Source of the DNA: Nocardioides sp. T2.26MG-1
GTDB taxonomy: Bacteria > Actinomycetota > Actinomycetes > Propionibacteriales > Nocardioidaceae
Direction of reading: 5' to 3'
DNA: 64,000 nt
NCBI RefSeq assembly: GCF_950101795.1
Contig: NZ_CATNLZ010000023.1
Span: 62,001 to 126,000, forward strand
Below are positions 51,282 through 59,424 of the stretch, piece after piece. Numbering within the stretch: position 1 is the stretch's first letter; every line of letters begins with the position of its first letter. The position numbers were made by a program, and so were the translations under genes. The notes under the pieces were generated by a model. That model ran no database searches. It worked only from the letters and a program-made list of their open reading frames with translations, and was not told the origin of the DNA.

Positions 51282-53270
51282 ATGACGACGACGCCCTCTG
51301 CCCGGGAAGCCATCGCGGCCCTCCAGGGGCACGAGGCGTGGGCGATCATCCGGCGCTCCACCCGGGCGGGAGACCGCGACACCGTCGGCCTGGTGGGCGG
51401 GCGGCGGCGCGTGGTCGAGTCGCTGCTCGACGTACCCCTCGAGGAGGGCGTGCCGCAGGAGGACCACATCGCCGACCGGCTGCTGGCGGTGCCGTTCCGC
51501 CAGGTGCGCGAGCGCGGGTTCGAGGCCCACGACGACGGCGCGCCACTGGTCGTGGTGGACGTCGAGACGGAGCTGGAGCTCTCGGTGGCCGAAGTGCTCG
51601 ACGCGATCGACGACACCGGGGTGGAGTTCGCCGACCGCGGCGGCTTCGAGACCGACGACGAGGACTACGCCAAGCTGGTCGCGGCGATCATCCACGACGA
51701 GATCGGGCAGGGCGAGGGTGCCAACCTCGTCATCGGTCGCCACTACCGCGCGACCGTCGCCGACTGGGGCGCCGACAAGGCGCTGACGGTGTTCCGCCGG
51801 CTGCTCGAGCGCGAGCGCGGCGCCTACTGGACCTACGTGTTCTTCACCGGCGACCGCTACCTGATCGGCGCGAGCCCCGAGCGGCACGTCACGATCCACC
51901 CCGTCCGCGACGGAGCCGAGCGAGGGACGAGCGAGCGACCGAGCGGACCGTTCGGGTTGGCCGACGTGCGGATGAACCCGATCAGCGGCACGTTCCGCAT
52001 CCCGCGTGAGGGCGACGTGCGCCGCGGTCTCCTGGACTTCCTGCGCGACGAGAAGGAGATCTACGAGCTCTTCATGGTCGTCGACGAGGAGCTCAAGATG
52101 ATGTGCGACATCTGCAACGAGGGCGGCCAGGTGCTCGGCCCGTTCCTCAAGCCGATGAGTCACCTCGTGCACACCGAGTACCTCCTCGCCGGCCGCACCA
52201 GCCGCGACCCCCGCGAGGTGCTGCGCGACACGATGTACGCCGCCACCGTCACCGGGTCGCCGGTCGAGAACGCGTGCCGGCTGATCAAGCAGTACGAGTC
52301 CGAGGGCCGCGGCTACTACGGCGCCGCCCTGGCGATCCTGGGCCGCGACGACGTCGGCGGCCCGGTCGTGGACAGCCCGATCGTGATCCGTACGGCGGAC
52401 GTCGGGCTCGACGGCCGGCTCACCGTGACGGCCGGCGCGACGCTGGTGCGCGACTCGGACCCGGCGTACGAGGTCGCGGAGACCCACGCCAAGGCCGGTG
52501 GCATCCTCAGCGCCTTCGGGCTGGTGCCGTCCGCGCCCGCCCCGTCGGTCAACATGGCCGAGCTCGTCAGCGACGAGGACGTGTTGCTCGCCCTCAACGC
52601 GCGCAACCAGCGGCTCAGCAGGTTCTGGCTCACCGACCAGGGCGGCTCGCCGCCCGACCCGCGGCTGGCGGGCAAGAGCGTGGTGATCCTCGACGGCGAG
52701 GACGACTTCGTGAACATGCTGCGACACGTGCTCGGCGTGCTCGGCATGACCAGCGAGGTGGTGCGGCACGAGGACTACGCGCCGGGACGCCTCGACGGCT
52801 TCGACCTGGTGATCGTCGGGCCCGGCCCCGGTGACCCGCGCGACGGGACCGACCCCAAGATGGCCAACCTGCGCGCCGCGGTCGCGGAGCTGATGGCCGC
52901 CCGACGGCCGTTCCTCGCGGTGTGCCTCGGCCACCAGGCCCTGTGCCACCACCTCGGCATCCCCCTGACCTACAAGGACATCGTCTTCCAGGGCACCCAG
53001 TCGCCGGTGCCGATCGGCGGTCGCACCGAGCGGGTGGGCTTCTACAACACGTTTGTCGGGCGCCTCGCCGACGGCTCGTCCGCGCCCGACGGGGTCGAGA
53101 TCGAGACGGACGCCCACACCGGCGACATCCACCTCGTGCGTGGTCCGCACTACCGCGGCATCCAGTTCCACGCGGAGTCGATCCTCACCGAGCACGGCTA
53201 CGACCTGCTCCACCAGATCGTGTCCGAGCTTCTCCTCGATGTCGTTCCGAGGTCGTCGGGGGAGCGCTAG
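51282..53270 (+). CDS. Fused anthranilate-synthase-type enzyme (TrpE-TrpG; PhzE-like)
   Basis: The 662-residue protein joins a chorismate-binding domain (GASPERHVTIHP, RMNPISGTFRI, DEELKMMCDICNEGGQVLGP, AATVTGSPVENACRLIKQYE, EGRGYYGAAL) to a class-I glutamine amidotransferase. The amidotransferase has nucleophile Cys548 in CLGHQAL and His630/Glu632 in HAES. The TGSPVENA form is that of PhzE and single-chain anthranilate synthases, so it makes anthranilate or 2-amino-2-deoxyisochorismate. Residues about 208-228 are a GAGCGA-rich in-frame insert. No trp genes are near. Gene 16 bp after HelR; pabA and pabB follow. Confidence 0.9.
   Translation: MTTTPSAREAIAALQGHEAWAIIRRSTRAGDRDTVGLVGGRRRVVESLLDVPLEEGVPQEDHIADRLLAVPFRQVRERGFEAHDDGAPLVVVDVETELELSVAEVLDAIDDTGVEFADRGGFETDDEDYAKLVAAIIHDEIGQGEGANLVIGRHYRATVADWGADKALTVFRRLLERERGAYWTYVFFTGDRYLIGASPERHVTIHPVRDGAERGTSERPSGPFGLADVRMNPISGTFRIPREGDVRRGLLDFLRDEKEIYELFMVVDEELKMMCDICNEGGQVLGPFLKPMSHLVHTEYLLAGRTSRDPREVLRDTMYAATVTGSPVENACRLIKQYESEGRGYYGAALAILGRDDVGGPVVDSPIVIRTADVGLDGRLTVTAGATLVRDSDPAYEVAETHAKAGGILSAFGLVPSAPAPSVNMAELVSDEDVLLALNARNQRLSRFWLTDQGGSPPDPRLAGKSVVILDGEDDFVNMLRHVLGVLGMTSEVVRHEDYAPGRLDGFDLVIVGPGPGDPRDGTDPKMANLRAAVAELMAARRPFLAVCLGHQALCHHLGIPLTYKDIVFQGTQSPVPIGGRTERVGFYNTFVGRLADGSSAPDGVEIETDAHTGDIHLVRGPHYRGIQFHAESILTEHGYDLLHQIVSELLLDVVPRSSGER
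51911..51950. repeat. GAGCGA-rich in-frame insert in the fused synthase
   Basis: This stretch is built from GAGCGAGGGACGAGCGAGCG-type direct repeats and encodes GAERGTSERPSGP. It lies between two otherwise normal blocks (ERHVTIHP and RMNPISG) where family members have only a few residues. It looks like an inserted or expanded low-complexity repeat. Confidence 0.5.
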
Positions 53271-53307
53271 GGTGGCGCAAGCAGCACATGGCGGGAACTC
53301 CGCTCGT

Positions 53308-53345
53308 GGGCCCGGTGAAGACTGCCCCCCAGCTTCATCGGGCCC
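53308..53345 (+). terminator. Hairpin after the fused synthase gene
   Basis: Arms 53308-53320 and 53333-53345 pair over 13 bp (one G-T) around a 12-nt loop. It lies 38 bp after the stop, in the 111-bp gap before pabA, and may separate the two transcripts. Confidence 0.65.
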
Positions 53346-53381
53346 GTCCCGTCTCCCGGACCCCGACGGTAGGTTGACCCG

Positions 53382-53957
53382 GTGGCCGCGCCCGAGGTGC
53401 CCCGTGTCGTCGTGGTCGACCACCACGACTCCTACACGTGGAACCTGGTCCACCTCGTCGCCGCCGTCACCGGCGTGCTGCCCGTCGTCGTCCAGCACGA
53501 CGAGGTCTCCGCGGACGACGTGCTCGGGTTCAGCCACGTGGTGCTCTCGCCCGGCCCCGGCCACCCCGACGTGGTCGAGGACTTCGCCGTGGGGCGCGAG
53601 GTGCTGCGCCGCGCCACCCGGCCGGTCCTCGGCGTGTGCCTGGGCCTGCAGGGACTGGTGACGACGTACGGCGGCGCCGTCGGGCGGGTCGATCCGGCGC
53701 ACGGCGACGTCGCCGTGGTCGAGCACGACGGACGGGGGGTGTTCGCGGGGCTGCCGCCGTCGTTCCGCGCGGTGCGCTACCACTCGCTCGCGGCGCTGGC
53801 CGTGCCGCCCTGCCTCGAGGTCTCGGCGTGGTCGGAGGGCGTGGTGATGGGGGTGCGGCACCGCACGCTGCCGCTCGAGGGCGTGCAGTTCCACCCCGAG
53901 TCGATCCTGTCCGAGCACGGCGCCCGGCTGGTCGCGAACTTCCTGGGCGTGCCGTGA
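53382..53957 (+). CDS. pabA: Aminodeoxychorismate/anthranilate synthase glutaminase subunit
   Basis: The 191-residue amidotransferase has DHHDSYTWNLVH at the start, VLSPGPGHP, the nucleophile Cys in GVCLGLQGL (usually GVCLGHQ; Leu replaces the conserved His) and HPES near the C-terminus. It releases ammonia from glutamine for the partner PabB, encoded immediately downstream (GTGA overlap). Start GTG 53382. The product goes to p-aminobenzoate and folate. Confidence 0.88.
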   Translation: MAAPEVPRVVVVDHHDSYTWNLVHLVAAVTGVLPVVVQHDEVSADDVLGFSHVVLSPGPGHPDVVEDFAVGREVLRRATRPVLGVCLGLQGLVTTYGGAVGRVDPAHGDVAVVEHDGRGVFAGLPPSFRAVRYHSLAALAVPPCLEVSAWSEGVVMGVRHRTLPLEGVQFHPESILSEHGARLVANFLGVP

Positions 53958-55246
53958 GCCCGGCCGACCCCACGAGCAACCCGGTGGCGTTCTTCCACGA
54001 CGTGGCCGCGGCGTACCGTCGGTGCTTCTGGCTCGACGGCGGCGGTGCCCGCGAGTGGTCGGGTCGCCGGTCGGTGGTGGGTTGGCTCGATCCCGACGAC
54101 GTGTCGATCACCTACTCGGCGGAGCGGCGCGAGGTGGTGCGTCACGCGGGCGGGTCGTCGCAGGTCGTGGGTGACGACGTGTTCGCGGTGTTGGAGACGG
54201 AGCTGGCCGCGGGTGGGCCGACCGACCAGTGGGTGGGCTACCTCGGCTACGCGTGCCGGCCCGACCTCCCGGCGTCGGTCGGGGGCGGCCTACCTGATGC
54301 CGTCTGGATGCGGCCGTCCGGTGTCCGATTCTTCGAGCACGAACCTTTCAGGGAGTCCTTGCGCTACTCGGCCGTTGCAACCCCCGACAAGCGGAAGGAT
54401 CCCCGGTACACCGGGGATCCTCCGCCCGCCCCCTACCGAGCCGCCTTCGCCCAGGTCCAGGAGCAGCTCCGGGCGGGCAACACCTACGAGGTGAACCTGA
54501 CGTACCGGATCGAGGCGGACAGCGGGCACGACCCGGTGGCGGCGTACCTGCGGCTGCGCGAGCTCAACCCCGCGCCCTACGCCGGGTTCCTGCAGCACGA
54601 CGTCCCGGGTGCCCGGGCGTGGCTGCTCAGCAGCAGCCCGGAGCGCTACGCCCGGGTGAGCGCCGACCGCACGGTCGAGACCAAGCCGATCAAGGGCACC
54701 ACGCCCCGCGGTCGCACTCCCGAGGCGGACGAGGCGAACCGCCGCCGGCTCGCCGCGGACGCGAGGTTCCGCGCGGAGAACCTGATGATCGTCGACCTGC
54801 TGCGCAACGACCTCTCGATGGTCTGCGAGCCGGGGACCGTCGAGGTCCCGAGCCTGATGGAGGTGGAGTCGTACACGTCCGTGCACCAGCTGGTGAGCAC
54901 CGTCCGGGGCCGGCTGCGCGACGGCGTCTCCACGGTCGGGGCGCTGCGGGCGCTGTTCCCCGCCGGCTCGATGACCGGCGCCCCCAAGCTGCGCACCATG
55001 CAGGTGATCGAGGAGGTCGAGGACTCGCCGCGCGGGCCGTACGCCGGGGCCTTCGGCTGGATTTGCGCGAACGGCCGGGCCGATCTCGGGGTGGTGATCC
55101 GGAGCCTCGCGACCGGCGGTGACGGCCGCTACGTCCTGGGCACGGGCGGCGGCATCACGGTCCGCTCCGCGGTCGAGGACGAGCACGCCGAGTCCCGCTG
55201 GAAGGCCGACCGCCTGCTGGCCGCGCTGGAGGATCCGGCGGGCTGA
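53954..55246 (+). CDS. pabB: Aminodeoxychorismate synthase component I
   Basis: The 430-residue chorismate-utilising enzyme has QVQEQLRAGNTYEVNLTYRI, SSSPERYARV, ETKPIKGTTPRG, ENLMIVDLLRNDL, LFPAGSMTGAPKLRTM and GTGGGITVRS. The set distinguishes it from the PhzE-like gene upstream, because it has the classic AGSMTGAPK. It aminates chorismate to 4-amino-4-deoxychorismate with PabA. Residues about 135-160 (ESLRYSAVATPDKRKDPRYT) have lower GC and are not typical of the family. They include a translated perfect palindrome. Confidence 0.9.
   Translation: MSPADPTSNPVAFFHDVAAAYRRCFWLDGGGAREWSGRRSVVGWLDPDDVSITYSAERREVVRHAGGSSQVVGDDVFAVLETELAAGGPTDQWVGYLGYACRPDLPASVGGGLPDAVWMRPSGVRFFEHEPFRESLRYSAVATPDKRKDPRYTGDPPPAPYRAAFAQVQEQLRAGNTYEVNLTYRIEADSGHDPVAAYLRLRELNPAPYAGFLQHDVPGARAWLLSSSPERYARVSADRTVETKPIKGTTPRGRTPEADEANRRRLAADARFRAENLMIVDLLRNDLSMVCEPGTVEVPSLMEVESYTSVHQLVSTVRGRLRDGVSTVGALRALFPAGSMTGAPKLRTMQVIEEVEDSPRGPYAGAFGWICANGRADLGVVIRSLATGGDGRYVLGTGGGITVRSAVEDEHAESRWKADRLLAALEDPAG
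54392..54425. repeat. Translated palindrome inside pabB
   Basis: AGGATCCCCGGT (54396-54407), two bases, then ACCGGGGATCCT (54410-54421): 12-bp perfect arms. Pairing extends outward with a one-base bulge to 54392/54425. It encodes KDPRYTGDP. It is unrelated in sequence to the other two palindrome types. Confidence 0.85.
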
Positions 55247-55287
55247 GGCAGGCGTACGCCGTGGGCCTCGTGGTTACCCTCGAAGCC

Positions 55288-56736
55288 ATGGAGAACCCGC
55301 ACGTCATCGTGCTGTTCGGGGCCACCGGCGACCTGTCGCGCCGCAAGCTGCTGCCGGGTCTGCTGCGGCTGTGGCAGGCGGGGCTGATCCAGGAGGCCCG
55401 CATCGTCGGCACCTCGCTCGAGGACATCGACACCGAGGCGTTCGTCAAGATCGCGCGGGTGGCGTGCGAGGAGTTCGGGCACTGCCCGATCGACGGGCAG
55501 GCGTGGGAGCCGTTCGAGCGGATGCTGCGCTACGTGCCGCAGTCGGCGGGGCCGACGGCGCTGGCCGAGATGGTGCGCGAGTGCCAGACCGAGCTGGGCT
55601 CGCCGGAGCGCGACGTCGACCTGCTCCACTACCTCAGCGTGCCGCCCAAGGCTGCGCTCGACGTGGTCCGCCAGCTCGACGAGGCGCACCTGGTCGAGCG
55701 GTCGCGGATCATCATGGAGAAGCCGTTCGGCACCGACCTCGCGTCGGCGAAGAAGCTCAACGCCCGGCTGCACGAGGTCTTCGACGAGAGCCAGATCTTC
55801 CGCATCGACCACTTCCTCGGCAAGGAGGCGGCCCAGAACATCCTCGCCTTCCGGTTCGCCAACGGACTGTTCGAGCCGATCTGGAACCGCAACTTCATCG
55901 ACCACGTGCAGATCGACGTCCCCGAGACCCTCGGGCTCGAGGGCCGCACCAGGTTCTACGAGACCACCGGCGCCTACCGCGACATGGTCGTCACCCACCT
56001 GATGCAGGTGCTGGCGTTCATGGCGATGGAGCCGCCGACGTCCCTGGCGCCCGAGCCGATCGGCGACGAGAAGCTCAAGGTGTTCCGCTCGATGCGGCCG
56101 ATCGAGCCGCAGCACGTCGTACGCGGTCAGTACGCCGGCTACCGCGACCACCCCGAGGTCGCCGACGACTCCGACACCGAGACGTTCGTGGCGCTCAAGG
56201 TCGAGATCGACAACTGGCGATGGGCGGGTGTGCCGTTCTTCCTGCGCACCGGCAAGAAGCTCGCCGAGGGCGCCCGGATCATCTCGATCGCGTTCAAGGA
56301 GCCGCCGCTGACGATGTTCCCTGCCGGGTCCAACGCCGGCACCCAGGGACCCGACCATCTGACGTTCGACCTGGCCGACCAGTCCCGGATGTCGCTGTCG
56401 TTCTACGGCAAGCGCCCCGGGCCGGGCATGAAGCTGGAGAAGGCGTCGATGCAGTTCGCGACCCACGACACCACGTCGTCGGGCGGGGTGCTCGAGGCCT
56501 ACGAGCGGCTCATCCACGACGCGATCCGCGGCGACCACACGCTGTTCACCACCGCCGACGGCATCGAGACGCTGTGGGAGAAGTCCACCCCGCTGCTCGA
56601 GAGCCCGCCCCCGGTGCGCGCCTACGCCCCGGGCAGCTGGGGGCCCAACGCGATCCACCAGCTGATCGCCCCGCAGGCCTGGCGGCTGCCGTTCGAGCGG
56701 TCCTGGCGCGAGTCCAAGGACCCGTACGGCAGCTAG
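55288..56736 (+). CDS. zwf: Glucose-6-phosphate 1-dehydrogenase
   Basis: The 482-residue protein has the NADP-binding FGATGDLSRRKLLPGL at the start, IIMEKPFGTDL, the active-site RIDHFLGKEAAQNIL (residues 172-186) and WNRNFIDHVQI. It oxidises glucose-6-phosphate to 6-phosphogluconolactone with NADP. The usual actinobacterial partners (opcA, tal, tkt, pgl) are absent, so this is probably a second or divergent copy. ATG at 55288; it starts 42 bp after pabB and its stop overlaps that of rocD. Confidence 0.94.
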   Translation: MENPHVIVLFGATGDLSRRKLLPGLLRLWQAGLIQEARIVGTSLEDIDTEAFVKIARVACEEFGHCPIDGQAWEPFERMLRYVPQSAGPTALAEMVRECQTELGSPERDVDLLHYLSVPPKAALDVVRQLDEAHLVERSRIIMEKPFGTDLASAKKLNARLHEVFDESQIFRIDHFLGKEAAQNILAFRFANGLFEPIWNRNFIDHVQIDVPETLGLEGRTRFYETTGAYRDMVVTHLMQVLAFMAMEPPTSLAPEPIGDEKLKVFRSMRPIEPQHVVRGQYAGYRDHPEVADDSDTETFVALKVEIDNWRWAGVPFFLRTGKKLAEGARIISIAFKEPPLTMFPAGSNAGTQGPDHLTFDLADQSRMSLSFYGKRPGPGMKLEKASMQFATHDTTSSGGVLEAYERLIHDAIRGDHTLFTTADGIETLWEKSTPLLESPPPVRAYAPGSWGPNAIHQLIAPQAWRLPFERSWRESKDPYGS

Positions 56737-57995
56737 CCCCGGCAGATGCCGGCGAACGCCCCGACCAGCAGGTCGATGTCGTCCTCGGAGGCGACCAGGG
56801 GCGGCGCGAGCCGCACGGTCTGGCCGTGAGCCTCCTTGGCGAGCACGCCGCGCTCGAGCAGCTGCTCGGACACCTGCCGGCCGCTGGCCAGACCGGGGCT
56901 GATGTCCACGCCCGCCCACAGCCCGCGGGTGCGGACCGCGTCGACGCCCTGCCCGACCAGGCCCTCCAGACCCGCGGCCAGCCGCGCGCCGAGCGTCGCG
57001 GCCCGCTGCTGGAACTCGCCGGTCTCGAGCATCGCGACCACCTCGCGCCCGATCGCGGCCGCGAGCGGGTTGCCGCCGAACGTGGAGCCGTGGGTGCCGG
57101 GGGTGATCACCGACAGCACGTCGCCGTCCGCGGCGACCGCCGAGACCGGGTAGAGCCCGCCGCCCAGCGCCTTGCCGAGCATGTAGACGTCCGGGACGAC
57201 GTCCTCGTGGTCGCAGGCGAAGGTCCGGCCGGTGCGGGCCAGGCCGGACTGGATCTCGTCGGCCATCATCAGCACGTCGGAGGCGTTGCACAGCGCGCGG
57301 ACACCCTGGAGGTAGCCCTCGGGCGGGATGATCACGCCGGCCTCGCCCTGCACCGGCTCGAGCAGCACCGCGGCGGTCGTCTCGTCGATCGCGGCCTCCA
57401 GCGCCGCGAGGTCGCCGTACGGCACGAGCTTGAAGCCGGGCGTGTACGGCGCGTAGTGGGCGGTCGCCGCGGGGTCGTCGGAGAACGACACGATCGTGGT
57501 GGTGCGGCCGTGGAAGTTGCCCTCCATCGCGATGATCGTCGCCTGCGGCTCCGGGACGCCCTTGACCAGGTAGGCCCACTTGCGGGCGACCTTGATCGCG
57601 GTCTCGACGGCCTCGGCGCCGGAGTTCATCGGCAGGATCATCTCCTTGCCGGTCAGCGCCGCGAGGTCGCGGGCGAACGGGCCGAGCTGGTCGTTGTAGA
57701 ACGCCCGCGAGGTCAGCGTCAGGCGCCCCAGCTGCTCGCGTGCCCGCTCGACCAGCCGCGGGTGGGAGTGGCCGAAGTTCAGCGCGCTGTAGCCCGCCAG
57801 GCAGTCGAGGTAGCGGCGGCCCTCGACGTCGGTGACCCACGCGCCCTCGCCGGAGGCCAGCACGACCCGCAGCGGGTGGTAGTTGTGCGCGGCGTACGAC
57901 TCCGTGAGCTCGACGTGGGCCTGGGTGTCGTTGAGCGGGAGCAGGCTCGCGTCAGCAGTGTGGGCAGCGTCGGTGAGGTCGGTGGTGCGGGTCAT
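56733..57995 (-). CDS. rocD: Ornithine-oxo-acid transaminase
   Basis: The 420-residue class III PLP enzyme has GRRYLDCLAGYSALNFGHSHP, MNSGAEAVETAIKVARKWAY, GNFHGRTTTIVSFS, EPVQGEAGVIIPPEGYL, MADEIQSGLARTG and the Schiff-base Lys in MLGKALGGGLYPVSA. The set identifies ornithine aminotransferase, which converts ornithine and 2-oxoglutarate to glutamate semialdehyde and glutamate in arginine catabolism. It is convergent with zwf (4-bp overlap). Confidence 0.94.
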   Translation of the reverse strand: MTRTTDLTDAAHTADASLLPLNDTQAHVELTESYAAHNYHPLRVVLASGEGAWVTDVEGRRYLDCLAGYSALNFGHSHPRLVERAREQLGRLTLTSRAFYNDQLGPFARDLAALTGKEMILPMNSGAEAVETAIKVARKWAYLVKGVPEPQATIIAMEGNFHGRTTTIVSFSDDPAATAHYAPYTPGFKLVPYGDLAALEAAIDETTAAVLLEPVQGEAGVIIPPEGYLQGVRALCNASDVLMMADEIQSGLARTGRTFACDHEDVVPDVYMLGKALGGGLYPVSAVAADGDVLSVITPGTHGSTFGGNPLAAAIGREVVAMLETGEFQQRAATLGARLAAGLEGLVGQGVDAVRTRGLWAGVDISPGLASGRQVSEQLLERGVLAKEAHGQTVRLAPPLVASEDDIDLLVGAFAGICRG

Positions 57996-58007
57996 GGCTG
58001 CATCGTC

Positions 58008-58874
58008 TCATCGGGTCTCGCGGCGGCCGTCGTCGGTGTAGGTCACCGACCCGAGGTCGACGGTACGTCGCGCGTTGGCCAGCGCGGCCACGATCACGGT
58101 GCCCAGCGGGCCGCGCCGGTCGAACATCGCGGCGGTGCCGACCGCGATGCCGTCGTGCTCGACCCGGTCGGTCGCGAGCAGCCCGATCTCCACGCCCTCG
58201 GGCTCGCGGGCCAGCGTCATCGTGATGTCGGTGTTGATGTGCTCGACGCCCCGGCTGCCCCAGTTGACGACCATGCTGGCGCCGTCGGCCGTGGCGGCCG
58301 CCGCCTGGAACCCGGTCACCGGCTCACCCGCGACCACCGGCACCGCCGTGCTCCACGAGGTCTTGCGGTCGGCGTTCTGGTGCTCGAGGAAGTCCTGGGA
58401 CCAGCCTGCGGAGGAGCGCACGTACGGCGGCCGCGGCTCGGTCGCGGGCGGCACCACGTCCGCGGGCGGGGGCACCGGCCGCTCGGACGGCGCCCACACC
58501 TCGCCCTCGGTGTTGGCGGACGGCTTGAGGAACGTCGCGGTGCCGCGGGCCACCCGCTCGCCGTCCTGGGACAGGATCACGTCGACCAGGCAGATCCGCC
58601 GGCCCTCGCGCTCGACCTCCGCGGTGAGCGTGCACGGCACCATCCGGGCCGGGCGGAACAGGTCGACCGCCCACCGGGCCGGGCGCAGGTCGGTGCGGCC
58701 GGCCGCGGCCAGGCCGCGCTCGGCCGCCCAGGCCAGGGCGCCGCTGAGCGCCACGCCGTGCAGCTGGTCCTCGCTCCACATGCTGCACGCGAGCGGCGTG
58801 GGTACGAGGTCGTCACCGCGGCGGGTGAAGAACGAGAGCTGGCCAGCAACGGCGTCGGTCACTGGGTTGGTCAC
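58008..58874 (-). CDS. Acyl-CoA thioesterase family protein (TesB-like double hot-dog)
   Basis: From the GTG at 58874 the product is 288 residues with two hot-dog-like halves (N half HGVALSGALAWAAERGL, LFRPARMVPCTLTAEVEREG, AVARGTATFLKP-type; C half FQAAAATADGASMVVNWGSR, GVEHINTDITMTLAREPEG, GTAAMFDRRGPLG). This is the thioesterase family PF13622 group. The real start is placed at VTNPVTDAV because the codons before it lack family character. It lies 12 bp upstream of rocD on the same strand. The acyl-CoA substrate is unknown. Confidence 0.83.
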   Translation of the reverse strand: MTNPVTDAVAGQLSFFTRRGDDLVPTPLACSMWSEDQLHGVALSGALAWAAERGLAAAGRTDLRPARWAVDLFRPARMVPCTLTAEVEREGRRICLVDVILSQDGERVARGTATFLKPSANTEGEVWAPSERPVPPPADVVPPATEPRPPYVRSSAGWSQDFLEHQNADRKTSWSTAVPVVAGEPVTGFQAAAATADGASMVVNWGSRGVEHINTDITMTLAREPEGVEIGLLATDRVEHDGIAVGTAAMFDRRGPLGTVIVAALANARRTVDLGSVTYTDDGRRETR

Positions 58875-58878
58875 CGGG

Positions 58879-59424
58879 TCATTCTGGGGGACCCGCCGGC
58901 GCCCCACGCACCAGGGCCGCCAGCAGCCGCCGCGTCGCCGTGACGACCCGCTGCTCGTCGTACGGCTTCAGCTGGACGGCGTTGACGCTCTGCACGAGCC
59001 CGTCGGTCTGCACGAAGCCGGTGACCAGGACGCCGGAGGCTCGGGCGCGGACCGCCAGCCGCGCCGCGTCGGCGCCGGGGACGTCGACCGGCCGCAGCCG
59101 GGCGCCGGCCGAGCCCATCGCGTCGAGGGCCGCGTCGAGGCCGCCGTCGAACCACAGGTAGCTGACGTCGTACGCCGCGCCGCCCTCGGCCACCGGGGTG
59201 AACGTGCACCGCGGCTCGACCTCGGTGCCGGTCTGCTCGGCCATCCCCGCGCCGGCGAGCCGGCCGACCTGCGCGGCGGTCAGGCCGTCGCACGGGCTCC
59301 AGGCGACCGCGGCCGCGTCGGAGGCGACCAGGTCGTCGGCCGCAGGGTCGGGGTCGGCGTCCGAGGAGCACCCGGAGGCGAGCGCCGCCGCGGCGAGCGC
59401 GGCGGCGAGTGCCGCGGCCCTCAC
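58879..59424 (-). CDS. Putative lipoprotein (DUF3558-like) downstream of the two-component system
   Basis: The 181-residue protein starts with a short Ala/Leu-rich signal and lipobox LASGC (Cys about residue 20). A domain with paired cysteines (WSPCDGLTAAQVGRLAG and EPRCTFTP) and VSYLWFDGGLDAALDAM follows, like the DUF3558 lipoprotein family of actinobacteria. The GTG start at 59424 overlaps the histidine kinase stop (GTGA), so it is probably the third gene of the two-component operon and may act with the sensor on the outer face. Confidence 0.75.
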   Translation of the reverse strand: MRAAALAAALAAAALASGCSSDADPDPAADDLVASDAAAVAWSPCDGLTAAQVGRLAGAGMAEQTGTEVEPRCTFTPVAEGGAAYDVSYLWFDGGLDAALDAMGSAGARLRPVDVPGADAARLAVRARASGVLVTGFVQTDGLVQSVNAVQLKPYDEQRVVTATRRLLAALVRGAPAGPPE

